Positions 1 through 6,955 of a stretch of DNA of 13,502 bases are shown here, in pieces. The notes below the pieces were generated by a model. That model had not been told where the DNA came from and did not search any database. It worked only from the letters and a program-made list of their open reading frames with translations. How positions within the stretch are numbered: the stretch's first letter is position 1; the number at the start of each line of letters is the position of its first letter. Source of the DNA: Campylobacteraceae bacterium (GTDB lineage Bacteria > Campylobacterota > Campylobacteria > Campylobacterales > Campylobacteraceae); NCBI GenBank assembly GCA_031290675.1, contig JAITNC010000172.1, positions 1-13,502 of the forward strand, written 5' to 3'. The position numbers were made by a program, and so were the translations under genes.

Positions 1-1223
1 TAACTAAGAGCTTGTGCGATATCCTCTCTCAAATCCTCTATATCTTCTATGCCGACAGATAGGCGCAGCATATTTGGCTTGATGCCAAGGCTCATCTTCT
101 CCTCGTGAGAGTTCAGAGGGTAGATGACAAAGTATGGGGATACTATCAGCGTTTTGTTGTCGTGGATATTTGTGGCACGCCTGATGATTTGGAGCTTGTC
201 CATAAACTTGTAGGCGGCTTTTTCGCTCTCAACCTCAAATGTCAATATAGAACCACAGCTTTTAAACTGTTTTTTTGACAATTCGTAAAACGGCGAGCTT
301 GAAAGCAGCGGATAATTGACCTCGTTTATCCCCTTCACGCCTTGCAGCCACGACGCTAAAGCGAGGGCGTTTTCACAGGCTCTGTCTATGCGAAGTGCCA
401 TAGTTTCAAGCCCCAAAGTTTGCATGTAGGCATTGTGCGGGCTCAGGACTGCGCCCAGAGCTTGAAAAATCTCTTTTCGCACTTTGTATAAAAACGCCAT
501 TGGCCCGACTTTGGCGTAGTATTTGTCTAAAAGCTTCACTTTTTTCCACTCAAAAATCCCGTGGTCTACGATAAGTCCGCCCACGCTCGTGCCGCCGCCG
601 CTTATAAATTTTGTAGACGAAAGCACCTCTACATCAATGCCGAACTTTTTAGCGTCAAACAAGTAAAATGGCGTCATAGTCGTATCAAGCACGAAAGGAA
701 CATCGTGCGAATGCGCTATTTTGGAGAGTTTTTCAAGGTCTGCTATCTGAAGCTGCGGATTGCTCACTGTTTCCAAAAACAGCAGCCTTACACGCTCATC
801 AAACGCCGCCTCTACGGCTTTTTCGTCCAAAACATCTACAAATTTCACCGTTACGCCCATATTTGGCAGTGTATTTTGGAAAAAAGAGAGCGTATGTCCA
901 AAGAGACGATTTGTCGTTATGACACTCTCACCTGCCCTTACCAACGTCAAAATAGCGGTCGTAATAGCCGCCATACCGCTTCCGAGAGCCACTACGCCGA
1001 TAGAATTTGTGAGAGCTTTGATGTGCAGCTCAAAATCCTCAACCGTAGGGTTGCTTGAGCGGCTGTAAACGTGTCCCATTTTTTTGCCGGCTGATACTAT
1101 GCTCAGCTCTTCGGAGGAGTCAAACTCATACGCCGCGTTTTCATAAATAGGCATTCTAAGTGCGCCGTGAGCGTCTTTGACGTGTTTTTTGATATGTAGT
1201 GATTTTGTGATAAAGCCTTTCAT
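1..1223 (-). CDS. metY: O-acetylhomoserine sulfhydrylase (MetY-type, PLP-dependent), essentially complete
   Basis: Cys/Met-metabolism PLP enzyme, expected to join a sulfur donor to O-acetylhomoserine and form homocysteine in the cytoplasm. Translating the minus strand from ATG at 1223 gives 407 codons with no stop. The window ends two bases into codon 408, which reads TA, so a stop (TAA or TAG) is likely and only one base is missing. Visible motifs are YSRSSNPT (53-60, substrate/phosphate region), GSGMAA (81-86), the LDTT stretch with the PLP-pyridine Asp (D180), and SSTKFISGGGTSVGG with the Schiff-base lysine K205. The GGGTS loop and the FGHT segment resemble O-acetylhomoserine sulfhydrylases more than cystathionine beta-lyases. 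A GAGGGG ribosome site (1230-1235) sits 6 nt before the ATG. It is divergent from the sulfate operon. In the Wolinella system MetY accepts the HcyS thiocarboxylate, and the hcySFD genes downstream suggest the same here. Cystathionine gamma-synthase or methionine gamma-lyase activity cannot be excluded. Confidence 0.85.
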   Translation of the reverse strand, partial: MKGFITKSLHIKKHVKDAHGALRMPIYENAAYEFDSSEELSIVSAGKKMGHVYSRSSNPTVEDFELHIKALTNSIGVVALGSGMAAITTAILTLVRAGESVITTNRLFGHTLSFFQNTLPNMGVTVKFVDVLDEKAVEAAFDERVRLLFLETVSNPQLQIADLEKLSKIAHSHDVPFVLDTTMTPFYLFDAKKFGIDVEVLSSTKFISGGGTSVGGLIVDHGIFEWKKVKLLDKYYAKVGPMAFLYKVRKEIFQALGAVLSPHNAYMQTLGLETMALRIDRACENALALASWLQGVKGINEVNYPLLSSSPFYELSKKQFKSCGSILTFEVESEKAAYKFMDKLQIIRRATNIHDNKTLIVSPYFVIYPLNSHEEKMSLGIKPNMLRLSVGIEDIEDLREDIAQALS

Positions 1224-1288
1224 CTATTGCCCCTCTTATTATAATTTATTGACGAAAAAATTCAGAGAAGTTTAGCACAATATGTTTA

Positions 1289-1306
1289 AACTTTATCTAT
1301 AAAGTT
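1289..1306. repeat. Perfect 8-bp inverted repeat, possible operator
   Basis: AACTTTAT-CT-ATAAAGTT: two perfect 8-bp arms around a 2-bp centre, 66 bp upstream of the metY start. Size and symmetry suit a dimeric regulator's operator. An all-AT-rich hairpin of this size would be weak as a terminator. Function is inferred only. Confidence 0.5.
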
Positions 1307-1327
1307 ACGAAAACAGGCTGTTTTTGT
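1307..1327. repeat. Imperfect 10-bp inverted repeat with single-base centre
   Basis: ACGAAAACAG-G-CTGTTTTTGT: ten-base arms matching at nine positions, with the inner seven (AAAACAG/CTGTTTT) perfect. It directly abuts the 1289-1306 dyad, so the two form a 39-bp composite. Candidate regulator site for metY. It has a short T run on the plus strand, but with almost no loop it is unlikely to be an intrinsic terminator. Confidence 0.4.
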
Positions 1328-1368
1328 CATCAGTTGAGGGGTAAAATCGCACCATTTTTGGCGTATGT

Positions 1369-1395
1369 ATTTTGTAATACAATGTAATACAAAAT
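1369..1395. repeat. Inverted repeat overlapping a 10-bp tandem repeat
   Basis: Arms ATTTTGTAATAC (1369-1380) and GTAATACAAAAT (1384-1395) pair at eleven of twelve positions around AAT. The same bases also hold two adjacent direct copies of TGTAATACAA (1373-1382 and 1383-1392), a period close to one helical turn. This is the arrangement expected of side-by-side binding of a regulator on one DNA face. It lies 130 bp upstream of the operon promoter's -35 box. The regulator is not identified. Confidence 0.5.
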
Positions 1396-1403
1396 ATTCC
1401 TAT

Positions 1404-1477
1404 CGTCACTGCGGGACTGTAATCAGGCGTGGCAATGACGGAAAGCTGAGATTGCTGGGACAAACTTGCAATGGCGG
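1404..1477. repeat. GC-rich, repeat-like patch with two stem-loops
   Basis: About 55% GC inside an AT-rich spacer. CGTCACTGC (1404-1412) pairs with GCAATGACG (1432-1440) except at one position, which would be a G-U wobble on the minus strand. A second stem pairs ATTGC (1451-1455) with GCAAT (1468-1472). Read on the minus strand it contains CCGTCATTGCCACG and CAGCAATCTCAG, resembling the CGTCATTGCGAGG...GGCAATCTCA type of palindromic intergenic repeat seen in many proteobacteria. The assignment rests on similarity by eye, so it is tentative. Confidence 0.4.
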
Positions 1478-1524
1478 AAAATATTACTCTTTTTATTTAT
1501 TCCTGATAAAACATACCAAAATAC

Positions 1525-1553
1525 TTGACAATAAAGAAAATTTTGTCTATAAT
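1525..1553 (+). promoter_or_regulatory. Perfect-consensus sigma70-type promoter for the operon
   Basis: TTGACA (1525-1530), a 17-bp spacer and TATAAT (1548-1553) match the textbook housekeeping consensus at every position. Transcription should start near 1560, giving a leader of about 23 nt that contains AAGGAG (1571-1576) and ends at the sbp ATG. It is the only strong rightward promoter found in front of the gene array. Confidence 0.8.
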
Positions 1554-1582
1554 GCCGTTAAATTTTTATGAAGGAGAGTTAA

Positions 1583-2584
1583 ATGAGTTTAGCAAAACAC
1601 ATTTTTATCTGGTCTATAGCGTTGGCGACTTCACTATTGCAAGCCGCCCAATTTGAGATACTAAATGTATCTTACGACCCTACGAGGGAGTTGTACAAAG
1701 AGTACAATGAGGCGTTTATCAAGCATTATAAAGCGCTGAGCGGCGATGATGTAACCGTCAGACAATCACACGGCGGTTCAGGCGGACAAGCGAGAAGCGT
1801 TATAGAGGGTCTTGAGGCTGATGTAGTTACATTGGCTCTTGGAGGCGATATAGACGCTATAGTTGAGAAATCAAAGAAAATATCTGTAGATTGGCAGAAA
1901 AGGCTTAAAAACAACAGTTCGCCTTACACATCTACTATCGTATTTTTGGTCAGAGCGGGCAATCCTAAAAAGATTAAGGATTGGGACGATTTGGTAAAAG
2001 ACGGCGTGAAAGTCATCACTCCAGACCCAAAAACTTCCGGCGGAGCGAGATGGAATTATCTTGCGGCTTGGGCGTACGCTTTGAAAAAATTTAACAATGA
2101 CGAAGCGAAAACAAGAGAGTTTGTAGCAAAACTTTTCAAAAATGTTCCTATACTTGACGCTGGCGCTAGGGGTTCAACAAACACATTTGTTCAAAAAGGT
2201 TTGGGAGATGTACTTTTGGCATGGGAAAACGAGGCATTTTTATCTATCAACGAGCTTGGCAAAGGCAAATTTGAGATAATAGTCCCAAGTCTTAGTATCC
2301 TAGCAGAGCCTGCTGTAAGCCTTGTAGATGAAAACATCAAGAAAAAAGGCACTGAAAAAGTCGCTACCGAATACTTAACCTATCTATACTCAAAAGAGGG
2401 TCAAAGAATAGCCGGTAAGAACTATTACAGACCAACAGACCCTGAAGTGGCTAAAGAGTTTACGGAGCTTTTCCCAAAACTTGACCTTGTTACTATAGAT
2501 GGAGCGTTCGGCGGTTGGACAGAGGCTACGAAAAAGCACTTTGCTGACGGCGGAGAATTTGATAAGATTTACACAAAAAAATAA
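1583..2584 (+). CDS. sbp: Sulfate ABC transporter periplasmic substrate-binding protein
   Basis: Periplasmic receptor that captures sulfate (possibly also thiosulfate) and delivers it to CysTWA. It has 333 residues, close to the usual 329-338 for Sbp/CysP. The N-terminus is a Sec signal peptide: K5, a hydrophobic core at 7-19, and probable cleavage after A21 or A22. Family hallmarks follow: [12 protein letters not shown] (28-39), [40 protein letters not shown], the GARGSTNTF and [10 protein letters not shown] segments, and a C-terminal [18 protein letters not shown] motif. The ATG is preceded by AAGGAG at 6-nt spacing and follows the consensus promoter closely, so it is the first gene of the operon. 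Only 8 bp separate its TAA from the next small ORF. Sbp and CysP cannot be told apart reliably by eye, but the link to APS-forming genes favours sulfate. Confidence 0.93.
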   Translation: MSLAKHIFIWSIALATSLLQAAQFEILNVSYDPTRELYKEYNEAFIKHYKALSGDDVTVRQSHGGSGGQARSVIEGLEADVVTLALGGDIDAIVEKSKKISVDWQKRLKNNSSPYTSTIVFLVRAGNPKKIKDWDDLVKDGVKVITPDPKTSGGARWNYLAAWAYALKKFNNDEAKTREFVAKLFKNVPILDAGARGSTNTFVQKGLGDVLLAWENEAFLSINELGKGKFEIIVPSLSILAEPAVSLVDENIKKKGTEKVATEYLTYLYSKEGQRIAGKNYYRPTDPEVAKEFTELFPKLDLVTIDGAFGGWTEATKKHFADGGEFDKIYTKK

Positions 2585-2592
2585 GGATATAT

Positions 2593-2691
2593 ATGGCGAG
2601 GGCTTTAAAAAGATTTGTAATTTTTATCAATGTTTTGGGGCTTTCGCCGATACTTATCGCGGGGTTGTTTGCGGGAGGCTTTGATGAGTAA
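2593..2691 (+). CDS. Small single-span membrane protein (32 aa), candidate
   Basis: A 32-codon ORF filling the gap between sbp and cysT. It has an ATG start, an AAGGA site (2583-2587) overlapping the sbp stop, and a TAA that overlaps the cysT start in ATGAGTAA. The peptide has a basic N-terminus (MARALKR), one hydrophobic span of about 20 residues (VIFINVLGLSPILIAGLFAG) and an acidic tail (GFDE), so it would sit in the inner membrane with its N-terminus probably inside. I do not recognise the family. Its position suggests either an accessory subunit of the sulfate permease or a leader ORF whose translation is coupled to cysT. Support comes from the ribosome site, stop/start coupling and clear membrane character. 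There is no homology evidence, so expression is inferred. Confidence 0.6.
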   Translation: MARALKRFVIFINVLGLSPILIAGLFAGGFDE

Positions 2692-4063
2692 GACTATCAA
2701 AAAGCCAAACATCAAAACAGCCTTGCTGTTCATATCAGCATTGACAGCCATATCGGGCGTATTTGCCGCATTTGCCGACTTGAGGGCGTTTGTATCGCTC
2801 ATCTTGACATCTGGGCTGTTCGCTCTAGTGGCTTTCAATATCATAAGAGTCCAATACGACGCCTCAAAAACCAAAACTACACTGTTTGCGATATCATTAG
2901 TCATAGCATTTTTGAGCATTGTCGCTATATTTATAGATGTGAGGTTTTCCGTAACGCTGATTTTGATATCGGGGTTGTTCGCCCTGATAGCCCTAAATAT
3001 CGGCAATTTCACGATAAGCCAAATCATCATCACTGTAGTTATTTTTCTCATAATATCCGCTATATTGTTCGTAGTTTATCAAAATCCGCAGAACTCTTTA
3101 GCGTGGGTATCGCTCATCATTTTTATCATCATAGCAGTGTTGGCAAACAAGACAGGATACAAAAAAAGCAATCCGAAACTTCCGGGTTTTAGTATCACGC
3201 TTGGACTTTCGCTCACGTATATGTCGCTTCTTATACTTATTCCACTAAGTGCGTTGGTACTTTACGCTATGCAGATGCCATTTGAAAAGTTTTGGACAAC
3301 TGTAACGGACGACAGAATTTTGACAGCTTTAAAGATATCTTTTACAGCAAGCCTCACAGCGGCTCTTCTCAACTGCTTTTTTGGGCTTGTGATAGCGTGG
3401 ATTTTGACCAAATACGACTTTGTGGGCAGACGCATAGTAGACTCCATAGTAGACTTGCCATTTGCCGTACCTACGGCTGTAGCGGGTATATCGTTGGCAT
3501 ATATCTTTTCGCCAAACGGCGTTTTGGGTGGTTTTTTGCAAACATTATCGTTGAAGTTGCAATCATTCGCTCCATATTTCTCGCCTGAAGTCGAGGGTAG
3601 TTTCGGGCAGTTTTTGCAAAATATAGACCTCGGTATCTCTTACTCAAAAACCGGCATAGTGATAGCTCTCGTGTTTATCGGACTTCCTTTTATCGTGCGG
3701 ACAGTTCAGCCCGTCATAGAAGAACTTGATAAAGAGTTGGAGGAAGCGGCAAGCTCTCTTGGCGCAAATTTTTATCAAATTTTTCGCAAAGTCATATTTC
3801 CCTCTATCTATCCGGCACTCCTGACGGGATTTGCTTTGGCGTTCGCAAGAAGCCTCGGCGAGTATGGCTCTGTCATATTTATATCAAGCAACATTCCTTA
3901 CGAAACGGAGATAGTCCCGCTGCTTATCGTCAAAAAACTGATGCAGTTTGACTATGTTGGGGCGAGTGTTATAGGCGTGATAATGCTTGTGGCGGCGTTT
4001 GTGCTGTTGCTTCTTATCAACTTCTTGCAATCCTTCGCCAGACGCAGAAAGAAGGGAGTTTGA
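2684..4063 (+). CDS. cysT: Sulfate ABC transporter permease CysT with long N-terminal membrane extension
   Basis: Inner-membrane permease that forms the sulfate channel with CysW. ATG 2684 was chosen because GGGAGG (2673-2678) lies 5 nt upstream; an upstream in-frame ATG at 2630 gives an N-terminus unlike a membrane protein and has no such site. The product has 459 residues against about 277 for E. coli CysT. The family core starts near residue 166 (LPGFSITLG) and contains the LPLxxL-like LIPLSALVL, the DLPFAVPTAVAG segment, the EAA loop (EEAASSLGA, 353-361) that contacts CysA, and SLGEYGSVIFI. The additional roughly 165 residues hold about five to six hydrophobic segments, including two tandem homologous units (12-53 and 65-106; 22 of 42 positions identical by hand alignment). 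Its TGA overlaps the cysW ATG (TGATG). The role of the extension is unknown. Confidence 0.9.
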   Translation: MSKTIKKPNIKTALLFISALTAISGVFAAFADLRAFVSLILTSGLFALVAFNIIRVQYDASKTKTTLFAISLVIAFLSIVAIFIDVRFSVTLILISGLFALIALNIGNFTISQIIITVVIFLIISAILFVVYQNPQNSLAWVSLIIFIIIAVLANKTGYKKSNPKLPGFSITLGLSLTYMSLLILIPLSALVLYAMQMPFEKFWTTVTDDRILTALKISFTASLTAALLNCFFGLVIAWILTKYDFVGRRIVDSIVDLPFAVPTAVAGISLAYIFSPNGVLGGFLQTLSLKLQSFAPYFSPEVEGSFGQFLQNIDLGISYSKTGIVIALVFIGLPFIVRTVQPVIEELDKELEEAASSLGANFYQIFRKVIFPSIYPALLTGFALAFARSLGEYGSVIFISSNIPYETEIVPLLIVKKLMQFDYVGASVIGVIMLVAAFVLLLLINFLQSFARRRKKGV

Positions 4064-5217
4064 TGAAACGGTATATAACTATATTTTTACTTGGGCTTGC
4101 GGCTATTTTGCTCGCACTAAATATATTTGAATTTAGCGGTTTTTTCAAGATATACAAACATTTGGCGTTTTTGATAGCTGTTTTGCTCATTTTTATCAAC
4201 ACAAGCCACGGGTGGCAAAAGAGCGTGATACTGCTTGCTACAGCCGTGCTTATCTCTTTTTTATACACTCTCATCGCAGGAAATGTGCAATGGGCTATCG
4301 TTGATGTGATATTTGCCGCTGTAGCCATCATCGCCATCGCTACGGACTCCACGAGGATTAAAGTTATCTCGGGCAGCAAAGAACCGCCCTTTATAAAGCC
4401 TCTGCTCATCACGATAACATTTCTATTTTTGGCGGTTTTTGTATTTTTGCCTCTGTATACCATCTTTACGCTAGCGTTCGCAAACGGCGCTACTACATAC
4501 CTCTCCTCCATAAAAGAGAGCGATGCGTTGTCGGCTATCAAGCTGACTATCATAGTAGCTGTTATCTGCGTGCCTGTAAATACATTTTTTGGCGTGCTGC
4601 TGGCGTGGGCTATAGCGAAGTTTGACTTCAAAGGCAAAAATATCATCACGACCTTGATAGAAGTGCCTTTCGCCATATCGCCCGTCATAGCGGGACTTAT
4701 ATTTATCCTGCTGTTCGGCTCATTTGGCTGGTTTGGACATTTTTTGGTAGAGCACAACATAAGAATAGTATTTGCGATACCGGGGCTGTTTTTGGCTACT
4801 GCTTTCGTAACATTTCCATTTGTAGCCAAAGAGTTGATACCACTGATGCAAGAGATGGGCAAAGATGACGAAGAGGCGGCTTTGACGCTCGGCGCTAGCG
4901 GTTTACAGACATTTTTCAAAGTTACGCTGCCAAATATAAAATGGGGACTTTTATATGGAGTCGTGCTCACAAACGCCCGTGCTATGGGAGAGTTTGGCGC
5001 AGTCGCTGTAGTTTCGGGACTTATAAGAGGCGTTACGATGACGATGCCTCTGCACATAGAGGTGCTTTATAACGAGTATCTCTTCTCAGCCGCTTTCTCA
5101 ATAGCGTCCCTGTTGACGTTTCTCGCTCTTGTAACTTTGGTCGTGAAGACTGTCATTGAGCATTTTATAGCTTTGCAGAGAAAACTTGTCGTATTTGATG
5201 TAAGTACAAAACAGTAG
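4063..5217 (+). CDS. cysW: Sulfate ABC transporter permease CysW with N-terminal membrane extension
   Basis: Second permease subunit of the sulfate importer. ATG 4063 shares TGATG with the cysT stop and follows AAGGGAG (4052-4058); a TTG one codon upstream is less likely. It has 384 residues, compared with about 290 for E. coli CysW. The conserved core begins around residue 110 and includes VPVNTFFGVLLAWAIAKF, EVPFAISPVIAGL, the EAA loop (DEEAALTLGAS, with E271-A272-A273), the LPNIKWGLLYGVVLTNARA stretch and MGEFGAVAVVSG, all typical of CysW rather than CysT. The extra N-terminal ~105 residues carry roughly four hydrophobic spans (5-22, 34-46, 54-72, 77-93) and show no obvious similarity to the CysT extension. 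Tandem stops TAG-TAA end the gene, 18 bp before cysA. Confidence 0.92.
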   Translation: MKRYITIFLLGLAAILLALNIFEFSGFFKIYKHLAFLIAVLLIFINTSHGWQKSVILLATAVLISFLYTLIAGNVQWAIVDVIFAAVAIIAIATDSTRIKVISGSKEPPFIKPLLITITFLFLAVFVFLPLYTIFTLAFANGATTYLSSIKESDALSAIKLTIIVAVICVPVNTFFGVLLAWAIAKFDFKGKNIITTLIEVPFAISPVIAGLIFILLFGSFGWFGHFLVEHNIRIVFAIPGLFLATAFVTFPFVAKELIPLMQEMGKDDEEAALTLGASGLQTFFKVTLPNIKWGLLYGVVLTNARAMGEFGAVAVVSGLIRGVTMTMPLHIEVLYNEYLFSAAFSIASLLTFLALVTLVVKTVIEHFIALQRKLVVFDVSTKQ

Positions 5218-5235
5218 TAAAAAAAGGATATTTTG

Positions 5236-6294
5236 ATGAGCATAGAGATTTCACATATTAGTAAAAATTTTGGTACATTTGCCGCACTTGATGATATAAA
5301 TCTTGCTATTCCCGACGGCGAGCTGACAGCATTATTGGGACCTTCCGGGTCGGGAAAAACAACTCTTTTGCGCATCATAGCCGGACTTGAAAACCCCGAC
5401 ATCGGAACTATCAGCTTTTTTGGGGAAGACTCTACGAGCAAACCCACAAAAGACAGAAAAGTCGGCTTTGTTTTTCAACATTACGCACTTTTTAAACATA
5501 TGAGCGTTTTTGAAAATATAGCTTTTGGACTCAAAATACGCCCGCACAAACCAAGCAAAAATGAGATAAAAGAGAAGGTTTACAAACTTTTGCAGATGGT
5601 ACAGTTAGAGCCTCTCGCAAATAGATTTCCAAGCGAGCTTTCCGGCGGTCAAAAACAGCGCGTAGCGTTGGCGAGGGCGTTGGCGGTTGAGCCTAAAGTC
5701 TTGCTTTTAGACGAGCCTTTTGGCGCACTTGATGCTAAAGTGAGGCAAGAGTTGAGGCGCTGGCTCAGGTATCTGCACGACGAGATACATATCACGAGCG
5801 TGTTCGTAACCCACGACCAAGAGGAGGCTTTGGAAGTTTCCGATAAGATAGTTATCCTAAACAAAGGCAAGATTGAGCAGATAGGAACTCCCGAAGATGT
5901 TTACGACAATCCCGCAAATCCGTTTGTGTATGGATTTTTGGGAAATGTAAATCTATTTCACGCTAGAATGATTAAAGGCTCTTTGAACCTTGAGCGCGGC
6001 AATAAAAACGATGACGATGACATCTCATTTTTCATACGACCGCACAATGTCAAGATAGCTTTCTCAAACGAGGACGGCAAAGGCATAGAGGCGAAAATCA
6101 TAGCGCACAGGATTTTGGGCGCACACGTGAGAATAGAGCTCAAGACTATCATCGGTGAGAAAAACATTGAGGCAGATGTGGATAAAAAACAGTGGAATGA
6201 GATAAAAACACAGCAGCCAAATTTTGTCTATATTAAATTTATAGAGGCCAAAATATATGCACACGACGAAAGCTGGAGCGACTATGTCATATAA
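5236..6294 (+). CDS. cysA: Sulfate/thiosulfate import ATPase CysA
   Basis: Cytoplasmic ATPase that powers sulfate uptake through CysT/CysW. ATG 5236 has AAGGA 7 nt upstream; the TTG one codon earlier is rejected. The 352 residues carry Walker A GPSGSGKT (35-42), Q-loop Q81 in FVFQHYALF, the signature LSGGQKQR (135-142), Walker B VLLLDEP (155-161), the D-loop GALD and switch H193 in [29 protein letters not shown] is typical of CysA among the CUT1-like ATPases. A C-terminal regulatory region of about 110 residues (TOBE-like, with [10 protein letters not shown]) completes the protein at usual length. Its last 11 bases overlap the favoured cysH start, suggesting coupled translation. Confidence 0.95.
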   Translation: MSIEISHISKNFGTFAALDDINLAIPDGELTALLGPSGSGKTTLLRIIAGLENPDIGTISFFGEDSTSKPTKDRKVGFVFQHYALFKHMSVFENIAFGLKIRPHKPSKNEIKEKVYKLLQMVQLEPLANRFPSELSGGQKQRVALARALAVEPKVLLLDEPFGALDAKVRQELRRWLRYLHDEIHITSVFVTHDQEEALEVSDKIVILNKGKIEQIGTPEDVYDNPANPFVYGFLGNVNLFHARMIKGSLNLERGNKNDDDDISFFIRPHNVKIAFSNEDGKGIEAKIIAHRILGAHVRIELKTIIGEKNIEADVDKKQWNEIKTQQPNFVYIKFIEAKIYAHDESWSDYVI

Positions 6295-6955
6295 TGATTT
6301 GCTTCAACAAATCACGAGCAAGATAAAAGGCAAGGTAGCCCTCTCTTTCAGCTATCAGGCTGAAGATGTGGTGGTTTTACATCTGCTGCTGCAATGCGGC
6401 GTAAAATCTTTGGAGGTTTTCACGCTTGATACGGGCAAACATTTTCCACAGAGTGAGGAGTTTCACAAAGAGGTTGAGGAGTTTTTTGGTATCACTATCA
6501 AAAGATACCTGCCAAATCAAAACAGCGTGAAAAGCTTGGAAAAAAAGCTTGGGCTTTGGGGTATGAGAGACAGCTTGGAAAACAGACATTTGTGCTGTCA
6601 TATCAGAAAAGTAGAACCCCTAAAACGGGCATTGAAAAACAAAAGCGCATGGGTTACAGGACTTCGTGCTTCACAATCCGTAACAAGAAGCGACTTGAAA
6701 ATAGTAGAGTTTGATGAAAATTTTTCTCTATTTAAGATAAATCCTATCGCTTTTTGGAGTGAAAAGCAAACATTTGACTATATAAAAGAGTATAATCTCC
6801 CTCTCAATTCCCTATATCATCAAGGCTTCAAAAGCATAGGCTGCGCTCCCTGTACAAGAGCTGTCGGCAAAGACGATGATGTGCGCTCAGGCAGGTGGTG
6901 GTGGGAAGAGCCGGAACACAAAGAGTGCGGATTGCATATAAAGGAAAAAGCGTGA
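6284..6955 (+). CDS. cysH: Assimilatory APS reductase, [4Fe-4S] type
   Basis: Thioredoxin- or glutathione-dependent reductase that converts adenylyl sulfate (APS) to sulfite and AMP. 223 residues from ATG 6284, which has GGAG 5 nt upstream. An in-frame ATG at 6257, inside cysA, with a weak GAGG is the alternative. The fold is a PP-loop adenylyl-binding domain ([26 protein letters not shown]). Cluster ligands C104-C105 (in [14 protein letters not shown]) and C187/C190 (GCAPCTR) are those of APS reductases; PAPS reductases such as E. coli CysH lack them. [26 protein letters not shown] and catalytic C215 also match. No APS kinase gene is present, which agrees with APS as the substrate. Its TGA overlaps the cysD GTG. 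Specificity is inferred from cysteines and context; PAPS could be a minor substrate. Confidence 0.93.
   Translation: MSYNDLLQQITSKIKGKVALSFSYQAEDVVVLHLLLQCGVKSLEVFTLDTGKHFPQSEEFHKEVEEFFGITIKRYLPNQNSVKSLEKKLGLWGMRDSLENRHLCCHIRKVEPLKRALKNKSAWVTGLRASQSVTRSDLKIVEFDENFSLFKINPIAFWSEKQTFDYIKEYNLPLNSLYHQGFKSIGCAPCTRAVGKDDDVRSGRWWWEEPEHKECGLHIKEKA

Larger units (their letters stand above)
1224..1582. other. Divergent intergenic region between metY and the sulfate operon
   Basis: 359 bp without a convincing gene. It is AT-rich apart from a GC-richer patch at 1404-1477. It contains three inverted repeats (1289-1306, 1307-1327, 1369-1395), the rightward promoter at 1525-1553 and the sbp ribosome site AAGGAG at 1571-1576. 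It probably carries the control sites for both metY and the operon. I could not place a credible metY promoter, nor recognise a SAM or other riboswitch or a strong terminator. Confidence 0.8.

Noticed and set aside
1238..1243. TATAAT on the minus strand as a metY -10 box
   Set aside because: A start about 7 bp downstream would remove the GAGGGG ribosome site at 1230-1235, and there is no -35 match 17 bp away.
1310..1326. Intrinsic terminator at the AAAACAG/CTGTTTTT dyad
   Set aside because: There is almost no loop, the stem is AT-rich, and it sits in a divergent spacer where no transcript is expected to end.
1365..1571. A 68-codon plus-strand frame in the intergenic region
   Set aside because: It runs through the dyad, the repeat-like patch and the promoter and ends inside the sbp leader; no ribosome site and no protein-like composition.
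2630..2683. Upstream start of cysT at 2630
   Set aside because: It would add an Arg-rich peptide without a ribosome site and would overlap the microORF; ATG 2684 has GGGAGG at proper spacing.
4017..5057. A 346-codon open frame on the minus strand
   Set aside because: It lies wholly opposite cysW and the cysT end, has a low-complexity Ser/Thr/Ala-rich translation with no recognisable family, and cysW shows clear motifs.
6895..6951. Upstream start of cysD inside cysH
   Set aside because: The added 19 residues are an out-of-frame reading of the conserved cysH C-terminus, whereas GTG 6952 has AAGGA and a GTGA overlap.
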